In this document: piece after piece, positions 1 to 12,187 of the stretch
How the letters are laid out: the number at the start of each line of letters is the position of its first letter
How positions within the stretch are numbered: position 1 is the stretch's first letter
From: Macrothele yani
Taxonomy: Eukaryota > Arthropoda > Arachnida > Araneae > Macrothelidae
DNA: 64,000 nt
Assembly: GCA_039090855.1 (NCBI GenBank)
Contig: CM077022.1
Coordinates: 76,895,964 to 76,959,963, forward strand
Direction of reading: 5' to 3'
Program-made: the position numbers and the translations under genes
The notes under the pieces: model-generated
Seen by the model: only the letters and a program-made list of their open reading frames with translations
Database searches by the model: none
Told to the model about the DNA's origin: nothing

Positions 1-643
1 GGGATACCATTTGATGGCATGCCATTTATTTCCAGTGTCATCAAGGTCGTTCATTGAACAAAAGTAAGTTGAAAGCGATCCAAGATCATGAATACTCGTG
101 TAGTAAAAGCAAAGTTAAAAAAAAAATGAATTGTACAGCAGAAATCCAACTGAAAGAAATTTTAAACGAATTTTTGACCCAGCCGATTTGATGCTTGTCT
201 TTGGTGAGAATTCCATTAATAACGATGCTCAAAATCACACACATTTTAGGCACTCATTATAAATTTTTATGAAGCTGTTTTCATCCACCGATGGAGGTGT
301 TTGGATATCTGCTTAAGTGCAAAAAGCTGATGACAAACCCAGTAAATAAAGCACAATTAAAGAAATATTGATGAGTGATGCTGTAAGCCATGAAATAACA
401 AGCATCTTTCTGATATAAACAACACTGAGAAATTGTTGAATCAGAATTCCTAACAGTAATCATTGAACATAAAAAGATATTCGGAGATAAAACACTGAAT
501 AAAGCTGTAAAATTGTCAACAAACGACCACTTTTTCGTCAGCGTGCAAGAAACCACAGTGGAAGGAGATACCTTTTCTAACAACGCTTCTCATTGGACGA
601 ATGGGAGACGTCACATAAGGGATCCTATATATGCGCTTACCTA
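1..643. other. Host-like flank, no gene recognised
   Basis: Non-repetitive, AT-rich sequence with only short chance open frames. I see no coding signature, RNA gene or repeat. It precedes the left terminal repeat of the P-element-like transposon and is presumably the chromosomal target DNA. Confidence 0.4.
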
Positions 644-650
644 GTAGTGT
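644..650. repeat. Left target-site duplication (GTAGTGT)
   Basis: The seven bases GTAGTGT abut the outer end of the left terminal inverted repeat. The same seven bases abut the outer end of the right repeat at 9400-9406. P-family transposons normally duplicate 8 bp, so one base of the duplication may have mutated or the element end may be off by one. Confidence 0.65.
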
Positions 651-682
651 TATAGCGTCTAAAAGGGGAAGTGTGCCGTGCG
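651..682 (+). repeat. Left terminal inverted repeat of the P-like element
   Basis: It begins TATAGCGTCTAAAAGG and ends GTGTGCCGTGCG. It matches the reverse complement of 9368-9399 at 28 of 32 positions by eye. Confidence 0.75.
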
Positions 683-1690
683 AACTCAAAAACTGCGTTC
701 GAAATATGTCCCACGCCGCATCGCGGCGCTGCAGACGGTATCTGTGTCAGAGAATGTGTGTAGCGATGTGCATGTAACCCAAACAACGGGGGTTGAATTA
801 GGATGTAAGTGTACGATTTTCTTAAGTGTGCGATTATGGAAACACCTTTTACGGTTCAGTGAAATGTCTTAAGTCTGCCATAGAGTGCAGCGTCGTCGTC
901 AATTTAATTTACAATAGAATTCTACATGATTTAAATTGATATGCAACCTCCTCGAAGAATGCCTACTAAAACGATAACAAATGGCGTGGATGTGCCAAGT
1001 AAAGACGTGCTGTTTGGAAAATTTAAATATATCACTCAGTAGCGGCTAGTGGTAAGCTGAGATGGAGGGCCTGCATTAAAATTTTGTAGATATCACTTCG
1101 AAAGCTAAGTTACTGAACCTGCTGATGCTGTCCCTTTAATAATAATTTATATATGTACTTGTAGAAATTAATATTTAGTTTTATATTTAGCAACTGATAG
1201 GGAAATTCTAGAGATAACCGATACCTGAATTAGGGAACAGATATCAAGGAGTGGCCATATTTATGAAGAAAATAATCGGCGTATAAAACTTGGTTTGATG
1301 CATTATTTCTTAAAAGAAAAGTGTTTGGCATATTTTGTAGTCACAAATCATTTTAATGTGAACTTCGGAATCATAGTGCTATCCAGTATTTTCGTGTATA
1401 TTTCCTCATTGTTTACCTTGTGGAGAGGTACCCATGCATACAGCATACACCGGTACTGCCGGTACTGGGTACTGGCCTCCCGGTAATAAATAAGGGCGTC
1501 TTCCTCTCCCTTCCTACTTCGCTTCTGTGTCACTTCGTATTGGGCGCTCTAGCCTAAATCTCCTAGTTTCCTATTTCTAAGGGTTGTTTAAGACCTGGGG
1601 TCAGACACTCCCTAAAATCCTCTACATATGATCATCACCCACGCATACACCATTGCACGTCAAAGAAATTAGTTCCACATACATTCCATG
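683..1690. other. Transposon interior, no gene recognised
   Basis: Low-complexity AT-rich DNA with short chance ORFs only. The small frames at 678-872 and 1295-1533 show no recognisable motif and have stop-dense surroundings, so I treat them as non-coding. Confidence 0.35.
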
Positions 1691-1699
1691 CAGGACCCT

Positions 1700-2165
1700 T
1701 ATCCTAACGATCTTAACATGATGCTAACGATCCTAACATGACGCTCATTAATCAGTGCATCCTTCCAGTTGTTACGCATAGAGCAGAGACATGGACCTCA
1801 ACTAAAACAGATATACCGAGGTTGCAGACAACAGAAAAAAAGGATTGAGAGATGCATGTTTGATGTAACCAGGAACAGGAAAGATACAAAGAGGAACTCG
1901 TGGATCGGGAAAATTACAAGGATGGAAGACAGCAATGATCAGAATCCCTGAAATTGCAATGGGATGGACATATTTCTAGAAGAAAGAGCCAGCGAGAAAT
2001 ATTAAACTGGATAGCAAGGGACATAAAAAAAAAGGACCCAGAAGATGATGTGGTAGATGGGTGGATGAAATTCGGGAGCAAGAAGAAAACTGGCTCTAAA
2101 CAGACTTTTGTGGAAGAAACTTGGAGACTGTTATCCAGCAGTGGATTGAGATAGTGGTTGTAAAT
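1700..2165 (+). pseudogene. Degraded non-LTR retrotransposon reverse transcriptase C-terminus
   Basis: Translating across several frames gives the typical C-terminal tail of an invertebrate LINE ORF2. The pieces in order are a segment like QCILPVVTHRAETWT, then KRIERCMFDVTRNRKD, then LQWDGHISRRKSQREILNW, then RRWVDEIREQEENWL and VIQQWIE. These match the family pattern of an ER(K/C)ML core, a WxWAGHxAR motif, an RWxDDI motif and a final QQWTE. At least two frameshifts and in-frame stops separate the pieces, so it is a dead 5'-truncated copy. The clade (for example Jockey, CR1 or RTE) cannot be decided by eye. Confidence 0.7.
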
Positions 2166-3855
2166 AATATATAAATGTAGATACTGTAAGAGCAACACAC
2201 ACTCAGTTAAGGGAACCAGTTCTAAAGATTAAAAAAAATGCGTGTGCCAGTGACAGCGGACACGCACCCAACGTCATATACGCATTTTCAGGTGTCAATT
2301 ATGACCCCTAGTAGAAATATAATAAATATTTTTCTTCTGATATGCTCCCTTTGGAATTTTGACTTACAGGCATTCTCTTTAATAAATACGAATTGCAAAC
2401 ATATTCCCAGTTTTAATTTTCAAGCTATGATTACAATTTAGTGTAGAACAATTTGTTTTCAAAATTTACCAACTTCGTAAATTTTCTAAACAATTGTGTT
2501 TGATTAAATGTTGTGTTTAAAGTAATAAAGTATAAAGCACTACCTCAACTCAAATGTTCAGCTTATTTGGGGGGGGGGAGGGTATGCATATGCAGCAGAA
2601 AAGTGAAATATGGCCAATGGAGCAACTTCAATATTTTTTGATGAATAGAAATGTACATGAGTTTAAAAGCGAAAATTTTGGCTGTGCCCGGTAAGTGAAA
2701 ATATTAATTTTGTGCAAGTATTTCGCTGCAGAAATTAGTCATTTTTTTTCATTTTTCAATTTATTCATTACTGAACTTTATTCTTAATCGCAATTTGTTC
2801 ACATGCCCATTTTGACCAGAAGTAAAACTTTTTGGCAAAAATCTCGGCAACTGAGTATTTGTTGTTAGCAAACACGAATAATCTCCAGTTGTTAGAATTA
2901 TCATGTTGAATAAAAGTAGGAACAAACCAAAAGTTGAAGGCCCGGAGATGTATTTGCAGCCAACGAAAGACTGCATTGTAGCTACGTCACTCGCAAATAA
3001 CTCCGAGGACCACTTATATCTGCTGTACCAGCGAGAGCTGCAGCCCCCAGGGACGTTTTATTCAAAGGAAATGAACTGATGTGGGAATAGGCAGAGTTTC
3101 CCACATAAGTTGATTTCAATAGCAGTCAGAGCAGCGCGCAAGCGTTCTTTTGGCTCCCAGTGGCGTTGTGCAGGAAAAACTTCCAGCCGAGTTCAGTAAA
3201 CTTCTCTCTTGATGTGGCATGAAAAAAAACTGCTTTGGATTATTGCAGGAGCCGCTCCTGCTGTATATACAAAAATTGCAAGGCTTTTTTGTATGGGACA
3301 TTACATTATATTGAATGCTTAAGTGTCAGCGTCGGCGATGTTGGCCAGTGACCATCAGGTACAGTGGCCTAACTGTGCTGTGTTTCAAAATTTGGGGGGG
3401 GGGGGATATTGGGGGGTCTGATCACATAATGTATATACGCCAGCGATGTTGGTAACCATGCTTAATCGACATCACTGTTTTATTAAGTACACATTATACA
3501 CGTGTTTGCATTCTATGAAAAATTACAATCTTATATTATTAAATAATTTAGTTGGTTCCCATAAAAAGTTCATATCACTATATTCCCGAAACATTTGGGG
3601 TATCATTTACATTGGGGATCCCAGACTATGAAAATCTGGGGGTCCTGATCCCCCAGCGGTTAGGCCTATGATCAGGTATAAGTAATACCGTGGTTCAACA
3701 AATTTAATGCTGCCAGTCAGATACAGAGCCCTTCTTAAAAACAATTTAGGGACAGCGGGCAAAATTTGCTGTTTGAAGTAAATACGTAGGGGCATGTAAA
3801 TATAAAGTGCTTCCATGTATCTACTCTTCAAACAGTTATACAGAAACAGCTGATA
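2166..3855. other. Transposon interior, no gene recognised
   Basis: AT-rich sequence with G homopolymers near 2570 and 3396-3405. Short ORFs on both strands (2238-2441, 2761-2976, 3116-3301, 3446-3831) have no recognisable domain. I see no supported function. Confidence 0.35.
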
Positions 3856-3887
3856 TATAGCATAGAAGGGGAAGTGTGCCGAGCACC
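3856..3887 (+). repeat. Internal copy of the P-like terminal repeat
   Basis: The stretch from TATAGCATAGAAGG through GTGTGCCGAGC matches both terminal repeats with a 2-base gap. It shares the GTGTGCCGAGC end with the right repeat. It marks the likely original left end of the transposase-bearing unit or the end of a nested copy. Confidence 0.6.
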
Positions 3888-6098
3888 CAGCGTATGTATA
3901 TATTAGCGTGGATATAACAGATATATATAAACGTTGGGTAAGCTTTTCGTATTATTAAGAGGCTTAACAAAAATTATTTTTGTCTGTTACTGACTGGTTT
4001 AAAAAACGGTGTGCACCACCTTATTTAAGCACATGCATTTATAATGACATTCCTCTCTGACTGAAGCATAATTTTGGTCATAATGCATGCATCAGAAAAT
4101 ATTTACCAGTAATTGTTCAGAAAAAAACGAAAAAAAAAAAAAAAAAGGGCTGATTTAGAGGGATTTTTTTATACCGTTAGATAAATTTTACTATTAAATG
4201 AAGAAATATTGTGGGGGAGCAAATAATTGACCAAGACATTTATTTGTTCTTAATTTCTGAAATTGGAATTATTGCAGTCTCATACTGATATCCCCTCAGT
4301 AAATCCAGAAAGGTTTGTCGTCCCAGTAAGGTGCGCGCAGTGACACATTGTGCACAATGTAAACATGTAACATCGTTGTGTAATGCCCCTAATAGTTGGG
4401 AATAGGTAATACAGATATAATTTACACCAACTGAAACAAATGTTGAAGCACATGTGGAAAAACTGACCTCTGACGTGGACCGGTGTGGAATATTGAACTC
4501 TCATCAGCACGGGGACCAAAAGCTTGCTGATGAGAGTTAATTATAAATGGCTTTAGGAATTTCCATACAGAAGCCACGTGTAGTTTGTAATAAAGCAATG
4601 TTTTAATCTTACATTGCTTGTAGCATTATTTATTACAATATTACTAAACCTCAGCACATTGGTTAAGCTTTATTCAATTTATACAGTGAGGCAAAAGTAA
4701 GCATCCCATTTTAAATGGGTTTTTTTCGTTTTTATTTTTTATAAAGTAGAAGCTTGATTAATTCATTGTGGGCTGTTATATGTCAAAGGCTAGTGCAGCA
4801 GTTGTTGAAATTTTTTATCAAAAACCGTTTCTCAATTGTATAGCGACAGAGAAATTTATCAGCAACAGAACTTGGGAGGGGGATTTAAAAAGTAACATTA
4901 CACAAAAAATAAATAACACACAACTTGATTTTTAGGCATCTTAGGAAACGCAATTGAATCAAAGAGCAAGAATTTGTGAATGCAACTATTAGATGTTTTC
5001 ACACACAATTAAATTTCCAGAAATAAATTTTATACCTGTTTAGTTTATTTTTTTATTACTTTTACACCACCTTGTAAAGAGTAAATTAGTCACACTTAAT
5101 CACTCATGGCATTTTACAAGTTTTCTTCAAAATACTGAATTTTGTAATATGTAATTCCATCATGGAAGCCCTAGTTAGCAATGCTGAAAATGCCAAAGCT
5201 AAATGTTGATTGAAAAAAAAAGTGTGTTTATATCAGATTACCACCAGTGGTTTTGGGATTTGAACATTAAAAATAAAAAAAGATGAAGGGGTGGGGCAGC
5301 TTGCTAAAGAATCCCACAGTTCTAAACATTTTTAATGAAAAATAGTAACTCTGCAATATTATTACCACCACACATGTTCCTTAAAATCTTTTTGTATATT
5401 AATATCTTATCTGCTGAACTATTCAGTTACTTGGTGGGACGGGGAGGGGATTAATTTTTTAAAAATAAATACATTTAAAGAAATGAATTTTGAATCTCTA
5501 AATAACTTACCAGTTTTTGTAACTTTCTTTTCTAAGTTTGTTAACAACCTGGACATTTCTTGACCTCATTATAGGCTGGAAAAATTCTTAATGAGTTTGG
5601 GTTAAGTTTCTAGGATCACTTATTTGCATATGCATTAGGCTTACTGTCTGCTATGTGCATACATATCGTATTTAATGAAGGAAAAGTTAACTAGCCACTG
5701 CTACATACTCCCAAAATTATCCATTCTTTTTAATACAGTCATATGCTTATATATGGTAATATATAGTAGATCAGTAAACACAGCAGTGGCTGCTCTGCTT
5801 GCTACGAGTTGAACATTGGTAATGTGACTAAGTTCAAGCCCCTGGGTTTGAATGACGGAACCTGTTCTGTTGCAAAGTTCTTATTAGCTGTTAAGGTAGT
5901 TTTGAGGAAGAGCGTTGAGGGTTTGAGCTGTAGCATTACTGTGGAGTCGGTATATATTTACTGACTCCACAGTAATTATAAGTGAGAGCTATTGACTGAC
6001 TCCACATATATTTTCTCTCTCCACAGTAATAAAAAACCTGTCTCTCACTTGCTTCCTCATAAAAAGAACCTCAACACCCAAATCCAGGAACTTCATAT
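3888..6098. other. Non-coding part of the P-like element, with a hairpin at 5935-5976
   Basis: No gene is evident. Near its right end, ATTACTGTGGAGTC at 5935-5948 is repeated in inverse as GACTCCACAGTAAT about 14 bases later, giving a 14-bp hairpin. Further partial copies of the CTCCACAGTAAT arm occur up to about 6030. This lies just downstream of the transposase stop codon and could be part of its 3' end. Confidence 0.4.
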
Positions 6099-9000
6099 TT
6101 ATTTGCAACGTCTCAGCTTAAGGTACTTCATTTTTTCTCTATTATCATTGTGAATCTTATTAAGTCCCTTTATATAGAATTGCAACCGAGTCAGTAAATA
6201 AAATTTTGCAATCTTACATGTCACATCTTTACTGTGTTCTGCACAACCAATGAATTTAATTTTCTTTATCATCAAGATAGCTAGAATATCAACGATACTA
6301 TCTCTGTGTAGTTTTTCGGTGCTGAAATAATGTGTAACAATACCTTCTAGTTGACTGACAAGAACTAGGAGTTCCTTTGATGGATATAATAAGCCACCTT
6401 TATCAAATTCTCGTATCAGTGTTCCAGAAAACCTGGCCTTTTCTTCAATACTGCATGTTAAACACATTTTGGTGCAATCTTTGCATTTAGTTATTGCAAC
6501 ACATTTCCTAGCTACATAACCTGCAACATAAACTAGCAACTGGTTATGGGAATTATGTGGGAAAAGGGAAGCACAATCAGAATATGCAGCACTATTCAAG
6601 GTATCTTTCACATTATCTAGCATTTCATCACTTAAAAGTTCATTTAAATTTAACAAAACATTAGGTTTGCAACTGATGGTGTCACTTGGCCCAATAAGGG
6701 AATTGATGATTTCTGTTGTGCAGCTAGTACCACACTTTACAGGCTTGGCCAGATTATAAAAACTTAAACACTGAATGGTCACTAAACATTCTGCTGCAGT
6801 GGGGTGGTCATTGCAGCCTGACAGTTGCCGAATAATGCCAAAAATGTTTTCTATTGAGTCTTGACTCAAGCGCGATGTCATTACATACTTGTAGTTCAAG
6901 GTTTCTGTTAGATATTTTAGTAGAGAGATAGTACTGCCTATAGTGACTCGTAATCCTGCAGCTGTGCTAGCACTTAAAAACCCAATCTTCTTATCTCCTG
7001 CAAAAGCTTCCCATTTATCTAAATATAACAGAAAATCATTAAGTACTTTGCATCCCTCAGAATCTATGCGGAGACTACTTGATGGACTCCTAGAGGTCAT
7101 TACAGTTATTAATTCCATCATCAACTTTATGAAAAATGCAGTTGCATTAGTGCTTCCAAACTGTATTTCAATATGATGCTTATAGAGAAAAAGGCCTTTT
7201 AATACTTCGTTGCTAAAAAGCTGCAAAGCATAGCTTGCCCTCATTTTCTCAAAGTTATTCGGGTGAATATGAACGCGTGTAATTTTTGGCATGGCTTTTA
7301 GAGTAGTTATGTCAGAGTCCTTCCTCCATGCTGCTTCAACATGCTGCTTCAACATGCTCTGGTCTTGCTTCTCCTTCGGGCAGAAGAAAACCTCTGGTAA
7401 CAAATGCGTTCCGTACACATTTTATTAAGTGAGGAAAATCTGATATGAAATGTAAACTTCTAGAACAATCGGTAGGATGCATAATGCTGTATTTAGTTCC
7501 AGAACAATCTGCTGATATACCAAATGTCTTCCACATATTCCTGTTCCAAGAAGCCCCATCACACGTAATGAAATCAACAAACAGACCTGCATTTTCAGTG
7601 AGAATAACAGCTTCAATAATTAATTTTGCAAGCAAAGTTAAACTTATATTGTTACTTGTGGCAAAAACACCAATTATTTGGGTCCAATCTCCATTTAATG
7701 GCTGAAACACCATTACCAGTCCGTGATTACATGGGGTATGCTTAACAGTTTCTGAAGTGTATGGCCCAATATCAACAAACCCTAATATTTCACCAGATGA
7801 TTTTGCTTGCAGTTTTTCTGTAAGCTTCACTTCATCTATTAATATACCACCATGTCTTGCAAAAGGCTTCATTTCACTTGTTTTCTTTGAAATAGTTTCA
7901 AACGTCAGTGCATTGAATCCAAAACCACTGTTGTAATTTGAAATATACTTTCTAATAGTTGTTCTATTAGGTAGGATCATGATTTTGTGTTTCCGTATGT
8001 GCTCGTACAATTTTGGACTTTTTATGTGCATTAGTAAGCATTCAAGTAACCATTCCTTGGTATATGACATACCTCTTGCAGATTTCCTTTTTGCTGCCTT
8101 ATAACAATGAATAACCATTTGCTGCTGCTTAATGGGTAATTCAGCTATTTTTTCATTAATGGAAAGTTCTGTAAAATTCTTATTTTTGTTTTGGATTTTT
8201 TATGTAATCAGAGAGCGAAATAACTCGTTTCTTCAGCCTGTTGATTTTCCGAACTTTATTCTGATACTTATTTTTAAATGTAGCCTTTTTCTATGATAAG
8301 CTATTTTGTGCAAAAGTAAGCGCCGCAGATACTTACATTTGAGGCAAGTCGCTGTTGTTCCTTTCCTTACACATTTTTTGCTGTACAAATTATTCTCAAA
8401 AATAACTCCACTTTCAAGGTACTTCCTGTTATTTTCAAATTCTGAAATGGAGCCTGCACCATGACATATTGTTAGCCTATCAGTGTCTCGAATAATGGAT
8501 TCTAATTCATCTTTAGAAGTAATATTAGAAACTGTGTTCATTTTTAATCCACGTAAATACACTTCACAGGTAAACTCTGGTTCACTTTCGGTTACAACAA
8601 CCAGTTTTTCAGTTATCAATGAATTTGACAATTCACATTTGAATGAATGAACATGGAAAATTATGCACTTTGAATTATTAGCAAGTATTTGCTTACCCCA
8701 AAATTCTGAAGGAAGGTTGATATTCAGAAGGCAGTTCAGTGTAACTCTATGGGAAGTAAATTCCAAGCTATTTAAATTACCATCAGGCTTATCATCGGTT
8801 TCCCTAACTTTCCTCTTTTTTGCCAGAGGTTTTGATAAATAATGGGGAAGGTTTGGAAATATTGTTGGAATTGCATCTGGTGTCAAGATGGGCCGATCTC
8901 TGGGTATTAACACAGTCTCCTCGTTTATTTTATGCACAAAATTTCGAACCACAAATCTCTCATCAAAGTGCAGTTCACATACAGCACTACATTTCTCTAA

Positions 9001-9141
9001 GTTTTTATCTCCACAGGGAATCAATTTTTGCCATTGCTGTAAAAGTTTATCATTTTTGGGTATTCCAAAAAGCGACAGCTTACTGTTTTTGTACTGAGTA
9101 TTGCAACCTGGCACAAAACAATGGTTATTTCTCTTCCGCAT
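6099..9141 (-). pseudogene. THAP-domain P-element-type transposase, broken by three frameshifts
   Basis: The first piece (9141 to 8233) starts with a THAP zinc finger: a Cys-x4-Cys pair at residues 8 and 13, a CxxH pair near residue 58 (CELHF) and a closing AIPTIF motif. The second piece (8118 to 7336) holds two RNase H-like acidic positions (IDEVKL and FITCDGASW) and the SDFPHLIK motif that opens the GTP-binding insertion of P-type transposases. The third piece (7418 to 6099) carries the late acidic motif (LSQDSIENIFGIIR) and a Cys-rich tail. Single-base shifts occur in homopolymers near 8290 and near 8180. A 13-bp tandem duplication (CATGTTGAAGCAG on the coding strand, about 7330-7356) causes the third shift. 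In the family this enzyme cuts and pastes the element; this copy cannot be functional as read. Confidence 0.85.
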
Positions 9142-9367
9142 AATGAACTAAGTATAACTTATGTACAATATTTAGGTAATCCACATTCCTTCTAAAACCT
9201 AAAACATAACACGTCTTCGTCTAAATCGCCGCTCTTTTCACAGTAAGCAACACGAATTTAGTTTCCCGCTTCGCTCACATTAAGAAAGAGGGAAGGGAAG
9301 GCGATCGCAGCGCCATCTACGAAGGAGACAAATTTTGGTATCCACGCCAATCATTACGCATGCTAGG

Positions 9368-9399
9368 CGCTCGGCACACTTTACCTTCTAGACGCTATA
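9368..9399 (-). repeat. Right terminal inverted repeat of the P-like element
   Basis: Read on the minus strand it starts TATAGCGTCTAGAAGG and ends GTGTGCCGAGCG, pairing with 651-682. It lies 226 bp upstream of the transposase start, where a P-element 5' end is expected. Confidence 0.75.
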
Positions 9400-9406
9400 G
9401 TAGTGT
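9400..9406. repeat. Right target-site duplication (GTAGTGT)
   Basis: Flush copy of 644-650 on the outer side of the right terminal repeat. Confidence 0.65.
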
Positions 9407-9810
9407 CCCACAATCGCAAAACATTATTCATGATGGTCACATGACTCTCCTCTTAGGCCCCGGGGCATAATCGATTGAATATAAAAATCGAAAGGTTACA
9501 ATCGAGAGATCTGACAAATCGAGATATTCATTCGAAATAATCATTCGAACGATTTTTAATTTTAGAATTCACCGGTAGAAGGCGTATAACGATCAGAGCC
9601 GCCTTTTGCGTTTGACAAATCGAGATATTCATTCGAAATAACCATTCGAATGATTTGTAATTAGTGCTACACGCTCAGCTTTCTTTCGCTGGACGGAATG
9701 ACAGTAAAGACGCCTGGATTTTTTCGAATAGCATAACCTAGCTTAAAAAGTTATAAGGAACACAAGTGATTCTCCCAGTGAGAGATAATTCGATCACGTG
9801 AAAAGCGAGT
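9407..9810. other. Host-like flank between transposon and giant inverted repeat
   Basis: It contains a direct duplication of about 50 bp (near 9507-9560 and 9611-9664) rich in TCGA and TTCGAA. No gene is present. It ends where similarity to the right arm of the inverted repeat starts, so it is the best candidate for host DNA at a virus-host junction. Confidence 0.45.
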
Positions 9811-9939
9811 ACAGTCTCTCCAATAAGTATCCGAACAAAAAAAGAAGACAACACATCTGAACTGGTTAGAATTCTTTTAATCCAGTAGGATGCGTCCGGG
9901 TCCCGTTATTTACACAACATTGAAAAATTGTGGGTGTAC

Positions 9940-10585
9940 ACAATATTGAAAGATTTGTGGCAACCCGTCTGACAAGGGCTGTACACAATATGTAACAGAT
10001 TTTATGGTGAAGGCAAGGGTTGTACGTAGCAGATTTTATGGTGAAGGCAACCCGTCTGACAAGGGTTGTACACAATACGTAGCAGATTTTATGGTGAAGG
10101 CAAGGATTATACGTAGCAGATTTTATGGTGAAGGCAACCCGTCTGACAAGGGCTGTACACAATATGTAACAGATTTTATGGTGAAGGCAACCCGTCTGAC
10201 AAGGGCTGTACACAATACGTAACAGATTTTATGGTGACGGCAACTCTTCTGACAAGGGTTGTACACAATACGTAGCAGATTTTATGGTGACGGCAACTCT
10301 TCTGACAATGGTTATACACAATATCTGTTTAGATTTTGTGGTGAAGGTTCTGACAATGGTTGTGCACAATATCTGTTTAGATTTTGTGGTGAAGGTTCTG
10401 ACAATGGTTGTGCACAATATCTGTTTAGATTTTGTGGTGAAGGTTCTGACAATGGTTGTGCACAATATCTGTTTAGATTTTGTGGTGAAGGCAACTCTTC
10501 TGACAAGGATTATACACAATATGTAACAGATTTTGTGGTGACTCTTCTGACAAGGATTATACACAATATGTAACAAATTTTTATG
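9940..10585 (+). repeat. Tandem array upstream of promoter block 1 (left arm)
   Basis: About 11 imperfect units of 45-62 bp are built from CTGACAAGG, a GTACACAATA-like segment, a GTAACAGATTTTATGG-like segment and TGAAGGCAAC. Units drift in sequence along the array, with the CCCGTCTGAC form outside and the TTCTGACAATGG form inside. Open frames of 64-115 codons across it exist in several frames because the unit lacks stops, and are not convincing genes. Confidence 0.75.
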
Positions 10586-10604
10586 GCCTCCAATGGATAA
10601 TTTT

Positions 10605-10860
10605 TTTTTTCATTCCGGAAATGACGTCATGATTTTTTTTATTCCGGAAATGACGTCATGATTTTTTAAATTCCGGAAATGACGTCATTTTTTTAAGACG
10701 CTCTGATTGGTTGTCGTGTTTAGAATGCAGTGATTTGATTGGTTGTTTATTTACACAGCTGTGATTTGATTGGCTATCCATTTAGTAATGTAGTGGTTGG
10801 ATTGGTTCCTGTAGTGGACGAGCTCAATTTTTTTTTTCGGGTGGCTATATAAGTAAGTTA
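10605..10860 (+). promoter_or_regulatory. Promoter block 1, left arm: ETS/CRE, CCAAT and TATA-like sites
   Basis: Three copies of TTCCGGAAATGACGTCAT (10613, 10642, 10671) join an ETS-like CCGGAA core to a full palindromic CRE (TGACGTCA). Four inverted CCAAT boxes (GATTGG, from about 10704 to 10800) follow, then a TATA box (CTATATAAG, 10845-10853). Spacing and order look like a strong RNA polymerase II promoter directed rightward, into the arm. No clear coding frame follows, so its transcript would be non-coding or spliced. Confidence 0.7.
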
Positions 10861-10964
10861 TTTTTCTGGGGTTGGGCGGGCGGGTAACAGTATGATATAA
10901 TAATTCAGAGACTACAGACGTACTTACAATACTCCTAATTATTATTAATAAATAATATGTAATA

Positions 10965-10970
10965 ATTTAA

Positions 10971-11002
<32 letters not shown>

Positions 11003-11040
11003 ATAATAATAATAATAATAAAATACTACTAATAATAAAA
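10965..11040. repeat. TAC/TAA trinucleotide microsatellite
   Basis: A run of TACTAC units passes into TAATAA units. The same microsatellite follows promoter block 2 at 13745-13830, so it is part of the duplicated promoter module. Confidence 0.7.
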
Positions 11041-11041
11041 T

Positions 11042-11310
11042 ACTAATTTTGTAGAAATTAATACTTTGACATTGGATAAGATTGTAATAATTAGGAATAA
11101 GAACAAAAAATACTAGTATTGTAGAAATAAGTACTTTGACATTGGATAAGATTGTAATAATTAGGAACAAAAAATACTAGTATTGTAAAAATAAGTACTT
11201 TGACATTGGATAAGATTGTAATAATTAGGAACAAAAAATACTAGTATTGTAGAAATAAGTACTTTGACATTGGATAAGATTGTAATAATTAGGAATAAGA
11301 ATTAAAAAAA
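11042..11310. repeat. 62-bp tandem repeat, about 4 copies
   Basis: Each unit contains TACTAGTATTGTAGAAATAA, GTACTTTGACATTGGATAAG and ATTGTAATAATTAGGA. The same family recurs at 13840-14090 after promoter block 2. Confidence 0.75.
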
Positions 11311-11329
11311 TAAGAACAGATATTATGGT

Positions 11330-12187
11330 GAAGGCAACCCGTCTTTTTCGATAAATTATATATTTATAACATAAGCAAAGGTATAATATACATGCATAAA
11401 AAATCTCCCATCTTGTAACATATAATGACCCCATGAAAGGGTGAACTCATGGATAACTTTTAGAAAACCTAGATACCGTGACATGTTGACTTTTTCAACA
11501 ACGGGTCATCGTTCGCAGCGTACTATGAACCAGTTGGTCCTTTCTAGCACTTTGGAAACACTCACCCTACTTGCAAGCTTGTGCACCCCGAATTGTTCTA
11601 TGACCATAGGATTGTTTAGCGAGCGTTTGAGTGAGTGTACACTAGCTGCTACCGTCTTACGACATGAAAAATATTCAACATCGGTATCTTTCTCTGAATA
11701 GGTTCAGAGTCTTGCGCGAATTAACTAAACGCACAAGATGTTCTAAAAGGAATCCACGAGAGGTTATTACAGATTATGTCACAAGAAAAGGAAACTTCAC
11801 ATCATTCTTTAAAATAAAATAAACAAATGTCGCATATCCCAAGAATGAAAATTAGATTTCCAATACACGTTTAGATTGTATCTTAAAATATGACATCATA
11901 AAACAACCTTGTTGAAATTTTGAAAACAACATATCAATCTGATAACTTTAAATAATACAATACAAAACTTACCCAGTCTCACGAAACGTAGCGTATGAAG
12001 TATATTTCCATGGCATGTTAACCGATGCTTCTCACCAAAGAGAATACTTGATACCATATTATGGAATACCTTTTCGTATTATTATAATATACCATAGATT
12101 ACATTCTATACTATTATAGATAACGTTTTCCCAGAGACAAATCTTCTCATTTTACTTTTGGGAAAAAATTCTCTCCTAATATTTAAT

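Larger units (their letters stand above)
651..9399. mobile_element. Degenerate P-element-like (THAP9-type) DNA transposon, about 8.7 kb
   Basis: The element is defined by matching terminal inverted repeats (651-682 and 9368-9399) with a flush 7-bp direct repeat outside. It encloses a broken THAP-domain transposase on the minus strand (6099-9141). A third copy of the terminal repeat lies internally at about 3856-3886 in the same orientation as the left end. A 5.5-kb core (3856-9399), closer to the size expected of an autonomous P element, may therefore have been extended or nested leftward. A retrotransposon fragment lies within the left part. The element has no visible link to the virus-like genes further right. 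Confidence 0.75.

Noticed and set aside
10004..10576. ORFs of 64-115 codons in the outer tandem array of the arms and their mirrors
   Set aside because: They consist only of repeat units, exist in overlapping frames on both strands and have no conserved non-repeat part.
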